Below are positions 24,988-34,371 of a DNA stretch of 64,000 nt, in pieces (the first letter of the stretch is position 1; the number at the start of each line of letters is the position of its first letter). The notes under the pieces are model-generated. The model did no database searches. It saw only the letters and a program-made list of their open reading frames with translations, and was not told the origin of the DNA. The stretch comes from MedAcidi-G1 sp000817085 (GTDB lineage: Bacteria; Actinomycetota; Acidimicrobiia; Acidimicrobiales; MedAcidi-G1): contig JBJLAO010000002.1 in the NCBI GenBank assembly GCA_045568635.1, positions 186,001 to 250,000 of the forward strand. The letters run 5' to 3'. Made by a program: the position numbers and the translations under genes.

Positions 24988-27900
24988 TCAAATGAAAGAA
25001 ACCGAATCGACGCCCAGTAGAATGCGCAGTTCCGCAATTAATCCGTTACTTGGATCCACAGAAAAATCATCAGAAAGTCTTAGTAATTGGCGATCACCAA
25101 GACGGAAGAAAACTTTTACATCTCCAGGATAATTACTTAAAAGCTGCTTAATTTCAGAAATCGTAGACTCATCTACTCTTTCAAGCGGTAGAGAAACTTG
25201 AATTGATTGCCCTGAATCATCATTCGAAGTTTCGAAAGTTTCCAACTCTGAGCAAATCAACTTCGGTGAATCCTCTCTTGAATCGAGTCGACCTTTGACA
25301 AGGAGTACAGAGTCGTCAAGCAACTTATGCCCGTGCTCTGCCATTGACTTTGGAAAAACCATTACTTCAATTGAAGAGCTTAAATCCTCAAGATCAAATG
25401 TAGCCATCAAGTCACCGCGACGAGTCCAACGCTTCGAAAGATTGGTAACCACTCCCCCAGCAGTAAAAAACCCACCATCCTCTAATTCACGAAGTTCAAT
25501 AATTTTCGAATCTGTTTTACGTGCCAAAGCATTCTCGTAACCCTTAAGCGGGTGGTCAGATACATACAAACCCAGCATTTCTTTTTCAAAAGTTAATTTC
25601 TGGGCTTTTTCGAATTCCACGTTAGGTATTTCAGAACGTTCGTCAAAAACTGGCTCACCTTCCGCATCACCAAACAAGGAAAGCACCCCCATATCATGTT
25701 CCTTGCGACGCGCAACTGTAAGAGTTATAAGCTCTTCATATACTTCCAGTAAACCCTGTCGAGGGTGTCCAAAAATATCAAAAGCTCCAGCTTTGATGAG
25801 CGACTCTACTGTTCTTTTATTCAAAACTGAAGTATGACAACGTTCTAAGAAATCATAAAAATCTTCAAAAGGACCATTTTCATTCCGTTCTTCAACAATT
25901 AAATTAACTAATCCCTCCCCCACATTTCGAATAGCCGAAAGGCCAAAAACAATCTTTCCCTTATCACCATTCTGACTTAAGTCAGGAATAGGTGCGAATG
26001 CACTAAACGCCGAATTCACATCCGGAACAGTCACCTCTATACCAAGCAATCGACATTCATTTAAATAAATGGCTGCCTTGTCTAGATTTGATTTAACACT
26101 CGTCAGCAAAGCTGCCAAATATTCAACAGGGTAATTAGCCTTCAAAAAAGCAGTTTGATAAGCAACAAACCCATAGCCGTATGAATGACTTTTATTAAAT
26201 GCATAATCTGCAAATTGCTCTATGATCTCAAAGAGTTCTTCTGCTAAAGAAGCGTCGTAACCCGTTTTATCGCAACCAGCTAAAAATCCTGCTTTTTCTT
26301 TCTTCATTAGAGCACGATCTTTTTTTCCACATGCTTTTCTTAAGTTGTCAGCTTGAGCGAGGGAATACCCAGCAAATTTCTGTGCCACTCTCATAACTGA
26401 CTCTTGATAAATCATCAATCCATACGTGTCGCTCAGGAGAGACTCAGCGTCTTCATGGAAATAGGTGACACTTTTACGACCATTTTTTCTATCAGCAAAA
26501 TCATTATGCATATTTGCTGCCATTGGTCCTGGACGATAAAGAGCAACGAGTGCAGCCACGTCATCAAATGAAGTCGGATGCAATGAACGCATTAAACTCC
26601 TAATGGGTCCTGACTCCAATTGAAATACACCTATCGAATCTCCTCTAGAAAGCATTCGAAAAGTTTCTTTGTCGTCTAAATCAACTCTGTCGATGTCCAG
26701 GTCGAAATCTCGTGTTGATTTAATCAAAATAAGAGTGTCGGTAATAACGTCCAAATTCCTCAAACCCAAAAAATCCATTTTCAAAAGTCCAAGATCTTCT
26801 ACCCCATGCATGTCATATTGAGTAACTATTGGCGCATCTTCTGGGTCCTGTCCCGACTCAGGCTTTCTTTGAATTGGCAAGTAGTCAGTAAGGGGATCTT
26901 TCGTAATCACAACTGCTGCTGCATGAATTCCGTCTTGCCGCCTAAGCCCTTCAAGTCCACGAGCTACATCGACTATTTGCTTCACATCAGGATCTGCAGA
27001 ATACATACCTCTCAAATCTGCAGCCATTTTATAACCATCGCTGTAGCCATCTATTTCCTCCATACACGCTGATATTGGAGTGTCGCGACCTAAAACTAGA
27101 GGGGGCATTGCTTTTGCAATTCGATCGCCAATTGCATAAGGGTGACCTAACACTCTTGCAGCATCGCGAACTGCTGCCCTTGCTTTAATTTGAGAGAAAG
27201 TAACTATTTGAGCTACGTGATCTCGGCCATATTTATCTGCGGCATACCGAATCAACTCATCCCTATATCGAGAATCAAAATCCATATCTATATCGGGCAT
27301 ACTTATCCGATCTGGATTGAGAAATCTCTCAAAAAGTAAATCGTATTTGATCGGATCCAAGTCGGTAATGCCTAAAGAAAAAGCAACTGCACATCCCGCA
27401 GCGCTACCTCTCCCCGGGCCCACTCTTATCCCTCTTTCGCGTGCGTAGCGTATTAAATCCCAGGTAATTAAAAAATAAGCTGAAAAGCCCATGTCGCTAA
27501 TTGTTCTAAGCTCATACACAATTCGGTCAGAAATTTCATCTGTCAATGGATCGCCCCAACGCTCTTTTGCTCCTTTTAGAGTCAAGTGCGAAAGAAAAGA
27601 ATCAGCAGAATCAAATCCGGCAGGCAAAGGAAAATCTGGCAATTGTGGGTTTCCAAACTCAATTTCTATATCGCACCGCTCAGCTATAACGAGTGTATTG
27701 TCACAAGCCTCTGGTATTTCTCTGAAGATACGTCTCATCTCATTTGCGGATTTAAGATAATGTTGATCGCCGTGAAATTTAAAACGGTTAGGGTCACTCA
27801 TTACACACCCAGTCTGAACACACAATAATGCGTCATGGGAATGAGAGTCCTCTTGATTTACGTAATGAGAGTCATTGGTAGCAACAAGCGGAGCTCCTAT

Positions 27901-28530
27901 CTGGTTTGCTATTTTAACTAAACTCGGATTTGTCCTAATCTGCTCTGGTAAACCTTGGTCTTGAAGTTCGACAAATAAATTACCTCGTCCAAATATCTCT
28001 TGAAGTCGACCAGCCTTATCTAAGGCACCCTGAAAATCATCTCGCAATAGCGACTGCAAGACGTGACCTCCCAAACAGCCAGTGGTAGCGATGATTCCCT
28101 CGCTGTGATCGTTGAGAATTTCCCAGTCAACTCGGGGCTTATAATAATAACCTTCCAAAAAGGCTCTACTAGCTAGCTGGATCATATTTTTGTAGCCGAC
28201 GTTATTTTCAGCTAGAAGAGTCAAGTGGTACATGATTTTTTGCCCGGTATCCGTTTCACCCCCGGAGTCATCCATCCGGCCTCTGCGAGAAAAACGTTCA
28301 AAACGAGTTTCGTGTGCCATATAGGCTTCAGTGCCGATTATCGGCTTGACACCGTGATCTCTACATGCGCGATAAAAATCTAAAACACCATACATATTCC
28401 CATGATCAGTTATTCCTAACGCTCTCTGACCATCATCTGATGCGGCTTTAACCAACTCTCCAACGCGGGCAGCTCCATCTAGAAGTGAATACTCTGTGTG
28501 GACATGAAGATGAGTGAAGGATGCAGACAT
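24988..28530 (-). CDS. dnaE: DNA polymerase III alpha subunit
   Basis: This 1180-residue replicative polymerase starts with a PHP domain (HLHVHTEYSLLDGAARV, residues about 7-23). The palm has catalytic acids in MPDIDMDFDSRYRDELIRY, and GPGRGSAAGCAVAF precedes it. The thumb and finger region includes RPGPMAANMHN and FNKSHSYGYGFVAYQTAFLKANYP. The C-terminal part has an HhH and an OB fold (FTAGGVVTNLSKRWTRRGDLMATFDLEDLSS). Length is normal for DnaE1. It starts five bases after bpa. Confidence 0.97.
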   Translation of the reverse strand: MSASFTHLHVHTEYSLLDGAARVGELVKAASDDGQRALGITDHGNMYGVLDFYRACRDHGVKPIIGTEAYMAHETRFERFSRRGRMDDSGGETDTGQKIMYHLTLLAENNVGYKNMIQLASRAFLEGYYYKPRVDWEILNDHSEGIIATTGCLGGHVLQSLLRDDFQGALDKAGRLQEIFGRGNLFVELQDQGLPEQIRTNPSLVKIANQIGAPLVATNDSHYVNQEDSHSHDALLCVQTGCVMSDPNRFKFHGDQHYLKSANEMRRIFREIPEACDNTLVIAERCDIEIEFGNPQLPDFPLPAGFDSADSFLSHLTLKGAKERWGDPLTDEISDRIVYELRTISDMGFSAYFLITWDLIRYARERGIRVGPGRGSAAGCAVAFSLGITDLDPIKYDLLFERFLNPDRISMPDIDMDFDSRYRDELIRYAADKYGRDHVAQIVTFSQIKARAAVRDAARVLGHPYAIGDRIAKAMPPLVLGRDTPISACMEEIDGYSDGYKMAADLRGMYSADPDVKQIVDVARGLEGLRRQDGIHAAAVVITKDPLTDYLPIQRKPESGQDPEDAPIVTQYDMHGVEDLGLLKMDFLGLRNLDVITDTLILIKSTRDFDLDIDRVDLDDKETFRMLSRGDSIGVFQLESGPIRSLMRSLHPTSFDDVAALVALYRPGPMAANMHNDFADRKNGRKSVTYFHEDAESLLSDTYGLMIYQESVMRVAQKFAGYSLAQADNLRKACGKKDRALMKKEKAGFLAGCDKTGYDASLAEELFEIIEQFADYAFNKSHSYGYGFVAYQTAFLKANYPVEYLAALLTSVKSNLDKAAIYLNECRLLGIEVTVPDVNSAFSAFAPIPDLSQNGDKGKIVFGLSAIRNVGEGLVNLIVEERNENGPFEDFYDFLERCHTSVLNKRTVESLIKAGAFDIFGHPRQGLLEVYEELITLTVARRKEHDMGVLSLFGDAEGEPVFDERSEIPNVEFEKAQKLTFEKEMLGLYVSDHPLKGYENALARKTDSKIIELRELEDGGFFTAGGVVTNLSKRWTRRGDLMATFDLEDLSSSIEVMVFPKSMAEHGHKLLDDSVLLVKGRLDSREDSPKLICSELETFETSNDDSGQSIQVSLPLERVDESTISEIKQLLSNYPGDVKVFFRLGDRQLLRLSDDFSVDPSNGLIAELRILLGVDSVSFI

Positions 28531-28535
28531 AAGTT

Positions 28536-29006
28536 CTACAAATAATTTCCCGGTCTGTCTTCACTTAAATCAGATTTCTCTCCCCCAGCTGGGTTGAGCA
28601 TTCCAGGTTGAGAGTCCCCAATCTGTGAAGTATTCATAAATTGATGAGCAAACACCGCCGCCTGAATCCCTTGAATCAAACCTTCCAACCATCCAACCAG
28701 TTGAGCTTGGGCTATGCGAAGTTCATCGTTGCTGGGTGAAGCATCAGAACCAAAAGGAGAAGCAAGCCTGTTAAGTTCTTCTCTTAAATCATCAGACAAT
28801 GCAGAACCCAACTCCGTAATGGAAGATTGATATATCTCTTTCAGTCTTTCCCTACTTTGGTCGTCCAGAGGAGAAGATTTAACTTCTTCAAGGAGTTGAC
28901 GCATCATTGTTCCGACACGAACAACCTTCGCGGGCTCCTCAACGAATTCGCTCTGTCTCTCTTCTGTTTCTTCAGTAAGAATTTCAGGTTCTACAGGTTC
29001 TGTCAT
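28536..29006 (-). CDS. bpa: bacterial proteasome activator
   Basis: This 156-residue protein matches the actinobacterial Bpa family (ATP-independent 20S proteasome activator, formerly DUF2587, like Rv3780). The conserved helical core VVRVGTMMRQLLEEVKSSPLD... RLKEIYQSSITELGSAL is followed by ELRIAQAQLVGWLEGLIQGIQAA. The C-terminus is GNYL, close to the family GQYL tail that docks into the proteasome ring. The N-terminal 30 residues are acidic. AAGGAG precedes the ATG. The prcA/prcB genes are not in the window but are expected. Confidence 0.92.
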   Translation of the reverse strand: MTEPVEPEILTEETEERQSEFVEEPAKVVRVGTMMRQLLEEVKSSPLDDQSRERLKEIYQSSITELGSALSDDLREELNRLASPFGSDASPSNDELRIAQAQLVGWLEGLIQGIQAAVFAHQFMNTSQIGDSQPGMLNPAGGEKSDLSEDRPGNYL

Positions 29007-29048
29007 TTTTCTCCTTATTCAATCACGACTTTATGCTAATAAACTAAA

Positions 29049-30134
29049 TCAGGTGACAGCAGACAAAAGAGGGACGTGCATTTCCTCTTTAGTTAAAGAA
29101 CCGTGCCTTGTAATGAGTTCAAAAGGCATCTTTTCAGCGGGGTCAATGAATCCTATTTTTTCACGAGCCAGCAACGCAACATCTCCCAAACGCCCTCTAA
29201 CTGTTCCACTCACTAAAGGCCCCAAAAAACCAGCTTCTAAGATCTCTTTCTGGGACATGACCCACGCTGAATTTTCAAATGTTTCTTTTGACGCCTGAAT
29301 TAAATCCTCTTCCATCCCCGGTAAAGCATGCAACCAACGAAATCTTGCTTCCCCGCTTTGCTTCGAAACAAGATCATTTAGATCTCTTGTGAGTCCTATC
29401 ATTCGATCCTCTACCTCCACCTGGCCATGATCTGCAGTCACTACCAAAGCTACGTTTGATGGTAAGCGCTGCAACAGTTCTGCAATCATCTGGTCACATT
29501 CTGTAAGTTCGCTAAAGTACCTATCAGTAAAACCAAACTCGTGAGCTACCCGATCTACTCCGTCCCAATAAGCGTAAACAAAAGGCTCGGAAGTATTTAC
29601 AGAATCGACAATCAGTTCGACCAATTGACTTCGATTCTTGTAACCCGAAAATCTAGTATCCCTCAAATGGGCATTCGAAAAGCCCGATCCTTTATGTTCG
29701 GCAGAACTAACTACCTTTGGCTGCTGATTATCGAAAACAGGCATCAATTGAAATTGGTAGGGATCAGGCCTATCGGCACTGTTTCCTGTTGACCATCTCA
29801 AAGAATTTAAAATTCCTCCTTCAATAGATATTCTATATCCCACTATTCCATGCTCACCGGGAGGCACGCCAGTAGTTATAGAGGTTAAAGCAGTTGCCGT
29901 AGTGCTAGGAGCAACGGTGGTTATTAGATCTCCAGAAAACTCAGATAGAGCTGGAAAAAGTTTCTTGTTATCTCGAAACTGTTCCCATCCCAGTCCATCA
30001 AGAACTAAAAGCACAATACTCTTTGCCAGAAAAATATCTTCTGAAAAACATGAAGGAATGTCTGACACGCCCAGCAATGCAGGGACTAATTTACTAACGC
30101 AACAGTCCGAATAATCAGGTAATACAGGTTCCAT
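29049..30134 (-). CDS. alkaline-phosphatase-superfamily phosphodiesterase-like protein
   Basis: This 361-residue protein has the type I phosphodiesterase/nucleotide pyrophosphatase fold. The metal and nucleophile regions are VLLVLDGLGWEQF (residues about 40-52) and TTVAPSTTATALTSITTG, with a threonine nucleophile. A metal-binding YWDGVDRVAHEFG and VALVVTADHGQVEV follow. The substrate is not predictable. It lies between the rluD-like gene and bpa in a leftward unit. Confidence 0.85.
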   Translation of the reverse strand: MEPVLPDYSDCCVSKLVPALLGVSDIPSCFSEDIFLAKSIVLLVLDGLGWEQFRDNKKLFPALSEFSGDLITTVAPSTTATALTSITTGVPPGEHGIVGYRISIEGGILNSLRWSTGNSADRPDPYQFQLMPVFDNQQPKVVSSAEHKGSGFSNAHLRDTRFSGYKNRSQLVELIVDSVNTSEPFVYAYWDGVDRVAHEFGFTDRYFSELTECDQMIAELLQRLPSNVALVVTADHGQVEVEDRMIGLTRDLNDLVSKQSGEARFRWLHALPGMEEDLIQASKETFENSAWVMSQKEILEAGFLGPLVSGTVRGRLGDVALLAREKIGFIDPAEKMPFELITRHGSLTKEEMHVPLLSAVT

Positions 30135-30176
30135 GTGTATTAAAAGTAACTCGACTCGGCTAAAACTGCTATCAAA

Positions 30177-31121
30177 TTAATCGAACTCATTCTCATCTAG
30201 AGTTGCCAATACGTTTTTCAAGTCTTCAGGCAGAGGAGACTCAAATTCGCAGGTACTTCCGGTGCGCGGATGTTCGAAACACAGTTTATGCGCATGTAAA
30301 AACTGTCTTTTAAGAGCTAAATTATTTCTATTAACCCCGTAAATCTCATCTCCGACAACTGGGTTACCAATAGAAGAAAGATGAACTCGTATCTGGTGAG
30401 TCCTGCCAGTTTCAAGTTCTAACTCCAATAAGGAAACGTTTGAAGAAGCCCAACTCTCACTTACTCGATATGTGGTTTTTGCGCGTTTACCATTAGACAC
30501 GATGGCCATTTTTTTCCTATTTTTGCTTGATCTACCAATGGGGGCATCAATAATTCCTTCAGGGCCGTCTAGGACTCCCCAGACCAAAGCCTTATACACC
30601 CTTTTTATTTTGTGTTGTGATAACTGATCAACAAAAAATTGATATCCAAGATCTGTCTTCGCAGCAAGTAAAAGTCCCGAAGTGCCTTTATCTAGGCGAT
30701 GCACGACACCAGGCCTATTTTTTTCACCTATATCTCTAATCTCTGGACTTATCGCTAAAAGCCCATTAACCAAAGTTCCTGAAGAGTTTCCAGCCCCAGG
30801 GTGTACCACCAAGCCAGCCGGCTTATCAATTACAAAGAAATCAACGTCTGAAGTGATCACTTTAAAATCTATAGAAGAATCTGCTTCAATCTCTACTTTC
30901 TCTTGATGATCGCTCACAGAAAACTCAATACGATTCCCTATAGAAACTTTAAATGAGGGACGCGTGACCTCTTTGTCATTGACTACGACCCGACCATTTC
31001 TAATTAAGCTTGACGCCTCACTTCTACTTACACTTCCAATAAATGCAATTAAGCGGTCAAGCCTTTCACCTTCCAATGAATCAGGAACGACTTCATTAAA
31101 CTCGTTCAAAACGCAATCCAT
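30177..31121 (-). CDS. rluD: RluD-like pseudouridine synthase
   Basis: A 314-residue pseudouridine synthase of the RluA/RluD group. An N-terminal S4 RNA-binding domain (ERLDRLIAFIGSVSRSEASSLIRNGRVVVNDK, about residues 18-50) precedes the catalytic domain with NRPGVVHRLDKGTSGLL (catalytic Asp) and GRTHQIRVHLSSIG. It modifies 23S rRNA uridines. It overlaps lspA by 26 bases; an internal TTG could give a shorter N-terminus. The lspA-rluD order is common in bacteria. The RluD name is by similarity. Confidence 0.9.
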   Translation of the reverse strand: MDCVLNEFNEVVPDSLEGERLDRLIAFIGSVSRSEASSLIRNGRVVVNDKEVTRPSFKVSIGNRIEFSVSDHQEKVEIEADSSIDFKVITSDVDFFVIDKPAGLVVHPGAGNSSGTLVNGLLAISPEIRDIGEKNRPGVVHRLDKGTSGLLLAAKTDLGYQFFVDQLSQHKIKRVYKALVWGVLDGPEGIIDAPIGRSSKNRKKMAIVSNGKRAKTTYRVSESWASSNVSLLELELETGRTHQIRVHLSSIGNPVVGDEIYGVNRNNLALKRQFLHAHKLCFEHPRTGSTCEFESPLPEDLKNVLATLDENEFD

Positions 31122-31557
31122 TTACTGCAAATAATAAACATCCAATGACTACTGCCGAGTCCGCAATATTAAAAACAGGCCACCATTGAAAGTCGATAAA
31201 ATCTACTACTTCGCCTTTCAGGAAACCATCGGAAGAGCGGAAAATGCGATCTGTAAAATTGCCTAACGCTCCTCCAATTATCAAGCCATAGAGAATCGCT
31301 ATTCGTCGATTTTCTGCATTCACTGCTACTTTGAGCAAAACAACAATGACAAGGAAAACAACAACTGATACCAGTTGTCCCAAGTTGCTAGCCTTGCCAA
31401 AAGAGATTCCCGCATTACGCACTAAACGCATTTGAAGGGTCCAAAACAGCTCGACAACTCGCCCATTTGATAAATGTTCTAAGGCAAACCACTTGCTTAG
31501 TTGGTCAAGAATAAGAGTTGCTAAAATAACTACAGTTAGAGATTTTCTAATTTCCAT
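31096..31557 (-). CDS. lspA: lipoprotein signal peptidase
   Basis: This 153-residue membrane aspartic protease cleaves prolipoprotein signal peptides. It has four membrane segments, LILDQLSKWF near the start, RNAGISFG, and the catalytic aspartates in GGALGNFTDRIF and VFNIADSAVVIG. I use the ATG at 31557 with AAGG nine bases upstream. It would process the lipoproteins at 56842 and 62030. Confidence 0.95.
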   Translation of the reverse strand: MEIRKSLTVVILATLILDQLSKWFALEHLSNGRVVELFWTLQMRLVRNAGISFGKASNLGQLVSVVVFLVIVVLLKVAVNAENRRIAILYGLIIGGALGNFTDRIFRSSDGFLKGEVVDFIDFQWWPVFNIADSAVVIGCLLFAVNGLRFERV

Positions 31558-31570
31558 TACCAACTGCCTT

Positions 31571-32077
31571 TCAGCGCCGACCTAAACCTCCAGCTTTGTA
31601 TTCAACTCTTTCTGAAGCCCATGGGATCGCTTCGAGTCTAGCCTTAGGAATATCTTCGCCTGAAGTCTTGCAAACTCCGTATGATCCATTTTTAATTCGT
31701 TCAAGTGCGGCATCGATTTCATCTACAGCATCACGTGCTTGAGCGCTTAGAGCAAGATCGAGATCTCGCTCTACCGCTAAAGTGTCGCCTCTACCTGACT
31801 CTTCATCGAACTGGACATCACCAGGATCTCTATATTCCAATAACTGATCCGCTTCTGCTTCAAGAGTTTCAGCGCTGCCCAAATAACTTGCGCGTTCCTT
31901 TATTAATACTTCCTTCTGTTTAACTAAAAAGGCCTTGTCAAATTTACGTTTGCGTTCTACTTTTTTAGCTGCAGGTTTTTTAGCTGCAGGTTTTTTAGCT
32001 GCAGGTTTTTTAGCTGCAGGTTTTTTAGCTGCAGGTTTTTTAGCTGCAGGTTTTTTAGCTCCTGATTTGTTAGCCAA
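31571..32077 (-). CDS. DksA/TraR-family protein with lysine-rich repeat tail and lost zinc site
   Basis: A 168-residue protein starting at a TTG with AGGAG five bases upstream. The first 40 residues are repeats of PAAKK, resembling the basic tails of actinobacterial histone-like proteins. A helical DksA/TraR core follows (RDAVDEIDAALERIKNGSYGVCKTSGEDIPKARLEAIPWA). The zinc finger keeps one of four cysteines: CxxS instead of CxxC, and the second pair replaced by Arg and Tyr. DksA proteins modulate RNA polymerase; whether this one does is unproven. It precedes lspA. Confidence 0.88.
   Translation of the reverse strand: MANKSGAKKPAAKKPAAKKPAAKKPAAKKPAAKKPAAKKVERKRKFDKAFLVKQKEVLIKERASYLGSAETLEAEADQLLEYRDPGDVQFDEESGRGDTLAVERDLDLALSAQARDAVDEIDAALERIKNGSYGVCKTSGEDIPKARLEAIPWASERVEYKAGGLGRR
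31961..32050 (-). repeat. six perfect 15-bp tandem repeats encoding PAAKK
   Basis: Six identical 15-base units, with a seventh partial unit, lie inside the 5' part of the DksA/TraR-like gene and add five residues each. The perfect nucleotide identity suggests recent copy-number change by slippage. Confidence 0.95.
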
Positions 32078-32207
32078 GTCAACTCCTATTCCGAGCCGTG
32101 AAGGTTACCTCAGTTTCTTTACGAAAATGTGGATAATACTAAAAACAAACTACTAAAGACTCAAATTGGGCAACAGATATATCAAATTCTACTTTTAAAG
32201 CTATAAA

Positions 32208-32771
32208 TCACTCGGAAATTTCATCGTCACTTACTAGGTCTACAAATTTAGAGTCCAAAACTGAGTTTTCAGGAAGTAAAGAAAGCTCTTTAATTGCTTC
32301 CTGCATATCACTCAATCCTCTTAGTATTCTCTCACGATGTGCAGAAAACTGTTGCTCGAATAGATCGACATTATTCTGAATGTCATTTTGACGATTTTCA
32401 GCCTCCAGCAGTTCATTTTTCAATTTTTCACGTTCCTCTGAAGCTAATGCGTGTAATTCTTTTTCTGTGAAGGATCTAAGATTACCTGCCTCTACGCGAG
32501 AATCTTCAAGTATCGTTCTCGCCTTACCCTCTGCTTCTTCGATAAGTGCTTCTACCTCATTTTCTCTGAGGTTTAGCCTTTTAATCTCTGAATCTAAATA
32601 CTCTTCTGCAATGCGTTCCTTTTCTTCTGAGTTTTTCAAATTCTCACGTAAGATTTTTATCTCTTCACAAACTCGATCAAAAATTTCGTCGACTTCTATT
32701 TGGTCATAGCCACGCATTTTTGTTTTCAAATCGACTGTTTCGAGATACTCAACGATGTCATCAATTGCCAT
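32208..32771 (-). CDS. divIVA: DivIVA-domain protein
   Basis: A 187-residue coiled-coil protein with the DivIVA N-terminal membrane-curvature domain: DDIVEYLETVDLKTKMRGYDQIEVDEIFDRVCEEI (residues about 4-38), then long coiled coil to about residue 165. Wag31/DivIVA marks growing poles in Actinobacteria; this one is shorter than Wag31 (about 260 residues). Its place after yggT in the division cluster is the usual one. There is no strong ribosome binding site. A different DivIVA-domain regulator (such as SepIVA-like) cannot be excluded. Confidence 0.85.
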   Translation of the reverse strand: MAIDDIVEYLETVDLKTKMRGYDQIEVDEIFDRVCEEIKILRENLKNSEEKERIAEEYLDSEIKRLNLRENEVEALIEEAEGKARTILEDSRVEAGNLRSFTEKELHALASEEREKLKNELLEAENRQNDIQNNVDLFEQQFSAHRERILRGLSDMQEAIKELSLLPENSVLDSKFVDLVSDDEISE

Positions 32772-32823
32772 TTTTAAATATTAACGTACTTAAGTCGTAA
32801 GAAATAGATAAGTAAAAATATTG

Positions 32824-33081
32824 TCAAGCACAAATAAAATTTTGCAGTAGACCTATTCCGAAGAAGGCAACAATCGGTGACAAATCCATGAGAGCTGAAC
32901 CAAAGCGAATAGGTGGTAAAGCTTTACGTAAAGGTCGAAGAACTGGATCAGTAGCGAAGGATAGAAATCCAGAAAATATAGCTGCTCCCCCATTAGGCGA
33001 AATTGGAAACCAACTAAATACGACTCTGGCCAAAATTAATAGTGAATAGATTTGCAAAAAAAGACAAAGAACATTGGGCAT
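32824..33081 (-). CDS. YggT-family membrane protein
   Basis: This 85-residue protein has two membrane segments, roughly residues 3-24 and 66-83. Between them are the YggT signature ARVVFSWFPISP and TDPVLRPLRKALPPI. YggT is regularly found between sepF and divIVA in Gram-positive clusters, and its role is uncertain. The C-terminus ends in FICA. Start ATG at 33081, four bases after sepF. Confidence 0.92.
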   Translation of the reverse strand: MPNVLCLFLQIYSLLILARVVFSWFPISPNGGAAIFSGFLSFATDPVLRPLRKALPPIRFGSALMDLSPIVAFFGIGLLQNFICA

Positions 33082-33085
33082 CTAA

Positions 33086-33604
33086 CTAATCCTGTGCGGC
33101 GCGCTTAAGTTCTGCTTTTATTTTTTCTCGCGTTTCGGGATCTACAGTTACGTCCTTGGGTACTAACAGGTACTCTTGGTTTCCCATTCTTTCCATCTCT
33201 CCTTTTTCGGAGTAACACAAACCACTAGCAAAATCGATAATTCTTCGTGCGACTGCGTGTTCAACACCTTCTAACTTAATTAGAACAGCATTACCAGACG
33301 TGTATCTATCAGCAAAAGAAGTGACTTCATTGAAACTTCTGGGTTCTTCCGTCTTTGGTTTAGCGGAGCGTGCAGCTCGCAGAGGTCTCACAGTGCCGGT
33401 GGATTCTGAAACAGAGGATCTTTCTTCAGTAAAATTTTCCATCAATCTTGCTTTTATATGAGTCTTAGAAGGTTTCGAGGTTGCAGTTTCGTTTTGACTC
33501 TGTTCGTTAGGCCAATTTCGAGGTTGGACGCCGTCAGACATTCCTTCGTACATTTCGTCTGGCCCTAAACCCAACCAGAGCATGGTCTTTTGCCAAAACG
33601 ACAT
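33086..33604 (-). CDS. sepF: SepF cell-division protein
   Basis: This 172-residue protein has a short amphipathic membrane helix at the N-terminus (MSFWQKTMLWLGLG), a low-complexity linker, and the DUF552 core (NAVLIKLEGVEHAVARRIIDFASGLCYSEKGEM and YLLVPKDVTVDPE). SepF tethers FtsZ to the membrane, replacing FtsA, which is absent here. The ATG at 33604 has GGAGG five bases upstream. Family and neighbours are fully consistent. Confidence 0.95.
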   Translation of the reverse strand: MSFWQKTMLWLGLGPDEMYEGMSDGVQPRNWPNEQSQNETATSKPSKTHIKARLMENFTEERSSVSESTGTVRPLRAARSAKPKTEEPRSFNEVTSFADRYTSGNAVLIKLEGVEHAVARRIIDFASGLCYSEKGEMERMGNQEYLLVPKDVTVDPETREKIKAELKRAAQD

Positions 33605-33696
33605 CAACGCCTCCGTTTATCTAAGCTACAGGTAAAAGAATAGTAACTCCAGATTTGAATAAAAAAGTATCACCTTAAATGTAAATATTCAGCTTT

Positions 33697-34350
33697 CTAC
33701 TTTTTTCTTCTTTCACCAAAAATACTTCTGCCCACTCGCAAAATAGTCGCTCCATAATCGATTGCGATTTCAAAATCGTTAGACATGCCCATAGAAATTT
33801 CTTTCAAACCCATGCTTTTTGCAAGTTTAGCCAATCCGGCAAAAGTATTTTTAGTCGCCTCAAGATCTTTATCAACTCCAATAGTCATAAGGCCTTCAAC
33901 AATAAGCTCTTTGTCATTTGCAAGCTGTATTAAATCTGGGACGTTCTCGGGAGGACACCCTCCTTGTTTAGATCGTTTATTCATGTCTACCTGGATAAGA
34001 ACTTTGGAATATTTCTGATATTTAGAAATCTCTTCGATAACTTCTTTTCGATCCACAGAATGCCAAAGATCTACAGTTTTATATAATTTTTTAATCTTGT
34101 TACGTTGTATTCCACCAATCATGTGCCAAGTAATTTTGTCATCATTTATAACTTTTGCTTTTTCAAGCATCTCCTGTGCATAGCTCTCTCCGATGGCCGT
34201 TAAACCCACTTCCAACATCGCTTCAACTTCCCTAGCTCCAAAGCCTTTCGTAACTGGAAGTAAAGTGGCTTTTCCATCACTCTTAGTTTTGACCTTTTCA
34301 ACTAATTGTTGAGCTTTTTCTTTGACTTCATCTATATAAGAAGTTTCCAT
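33697..34350 (-). CDS. YggS-family PLP homeostasis protein
   Basis: This 217-residue single-domain alanine-racemase-fold protein binds PLP at the lysine in LLPVTKGFGAREV (about residue 40). It has WHMIGGIQRNKIKKL, VDMNKRSKQGG and EISMGMSNDFEIAIDYGATILRVGRSIFG. YggS/PROSC proteins balance cellular PLP. Its place between pgeF and sepF is typical of actinobacterial division clusters. Confidence 0.95.
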   Translation of the reverse strand: METSYIDEVKEKAQQLVEKVKTKSDGKATLLPVTKGFGAREVEAMLEVGLTAIGESYAQEMLEKAKVINDDKITWHMIGGIQRNKIKKLYKTVDLWHSVDRKEVIEEISKYQKYSKVLIQVDMNKRSKQGGCPPENVPDLIQLANDKELIVEGLMTIGVDKDLEATKNTFAGLAKLAKSMGLKEISMGMSNDFEIAIDYGATILRVGRSIFGERRKK

Positions 34351-34371
34351 CTGCGAATCCTTATAGTCATT

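Noticed and set aside
31961..32050. Short regular repeats resembling a CRISPR array
   Set aside because: The units are contiguous 15-base copies in a coding frame, without spacers.
31935..32156. Rightward open frame with AAGFL repeats
   Set aside because: It is the antisense reading of the PAAKK repeats in the DksA/TraR-like gene and has no independent support.
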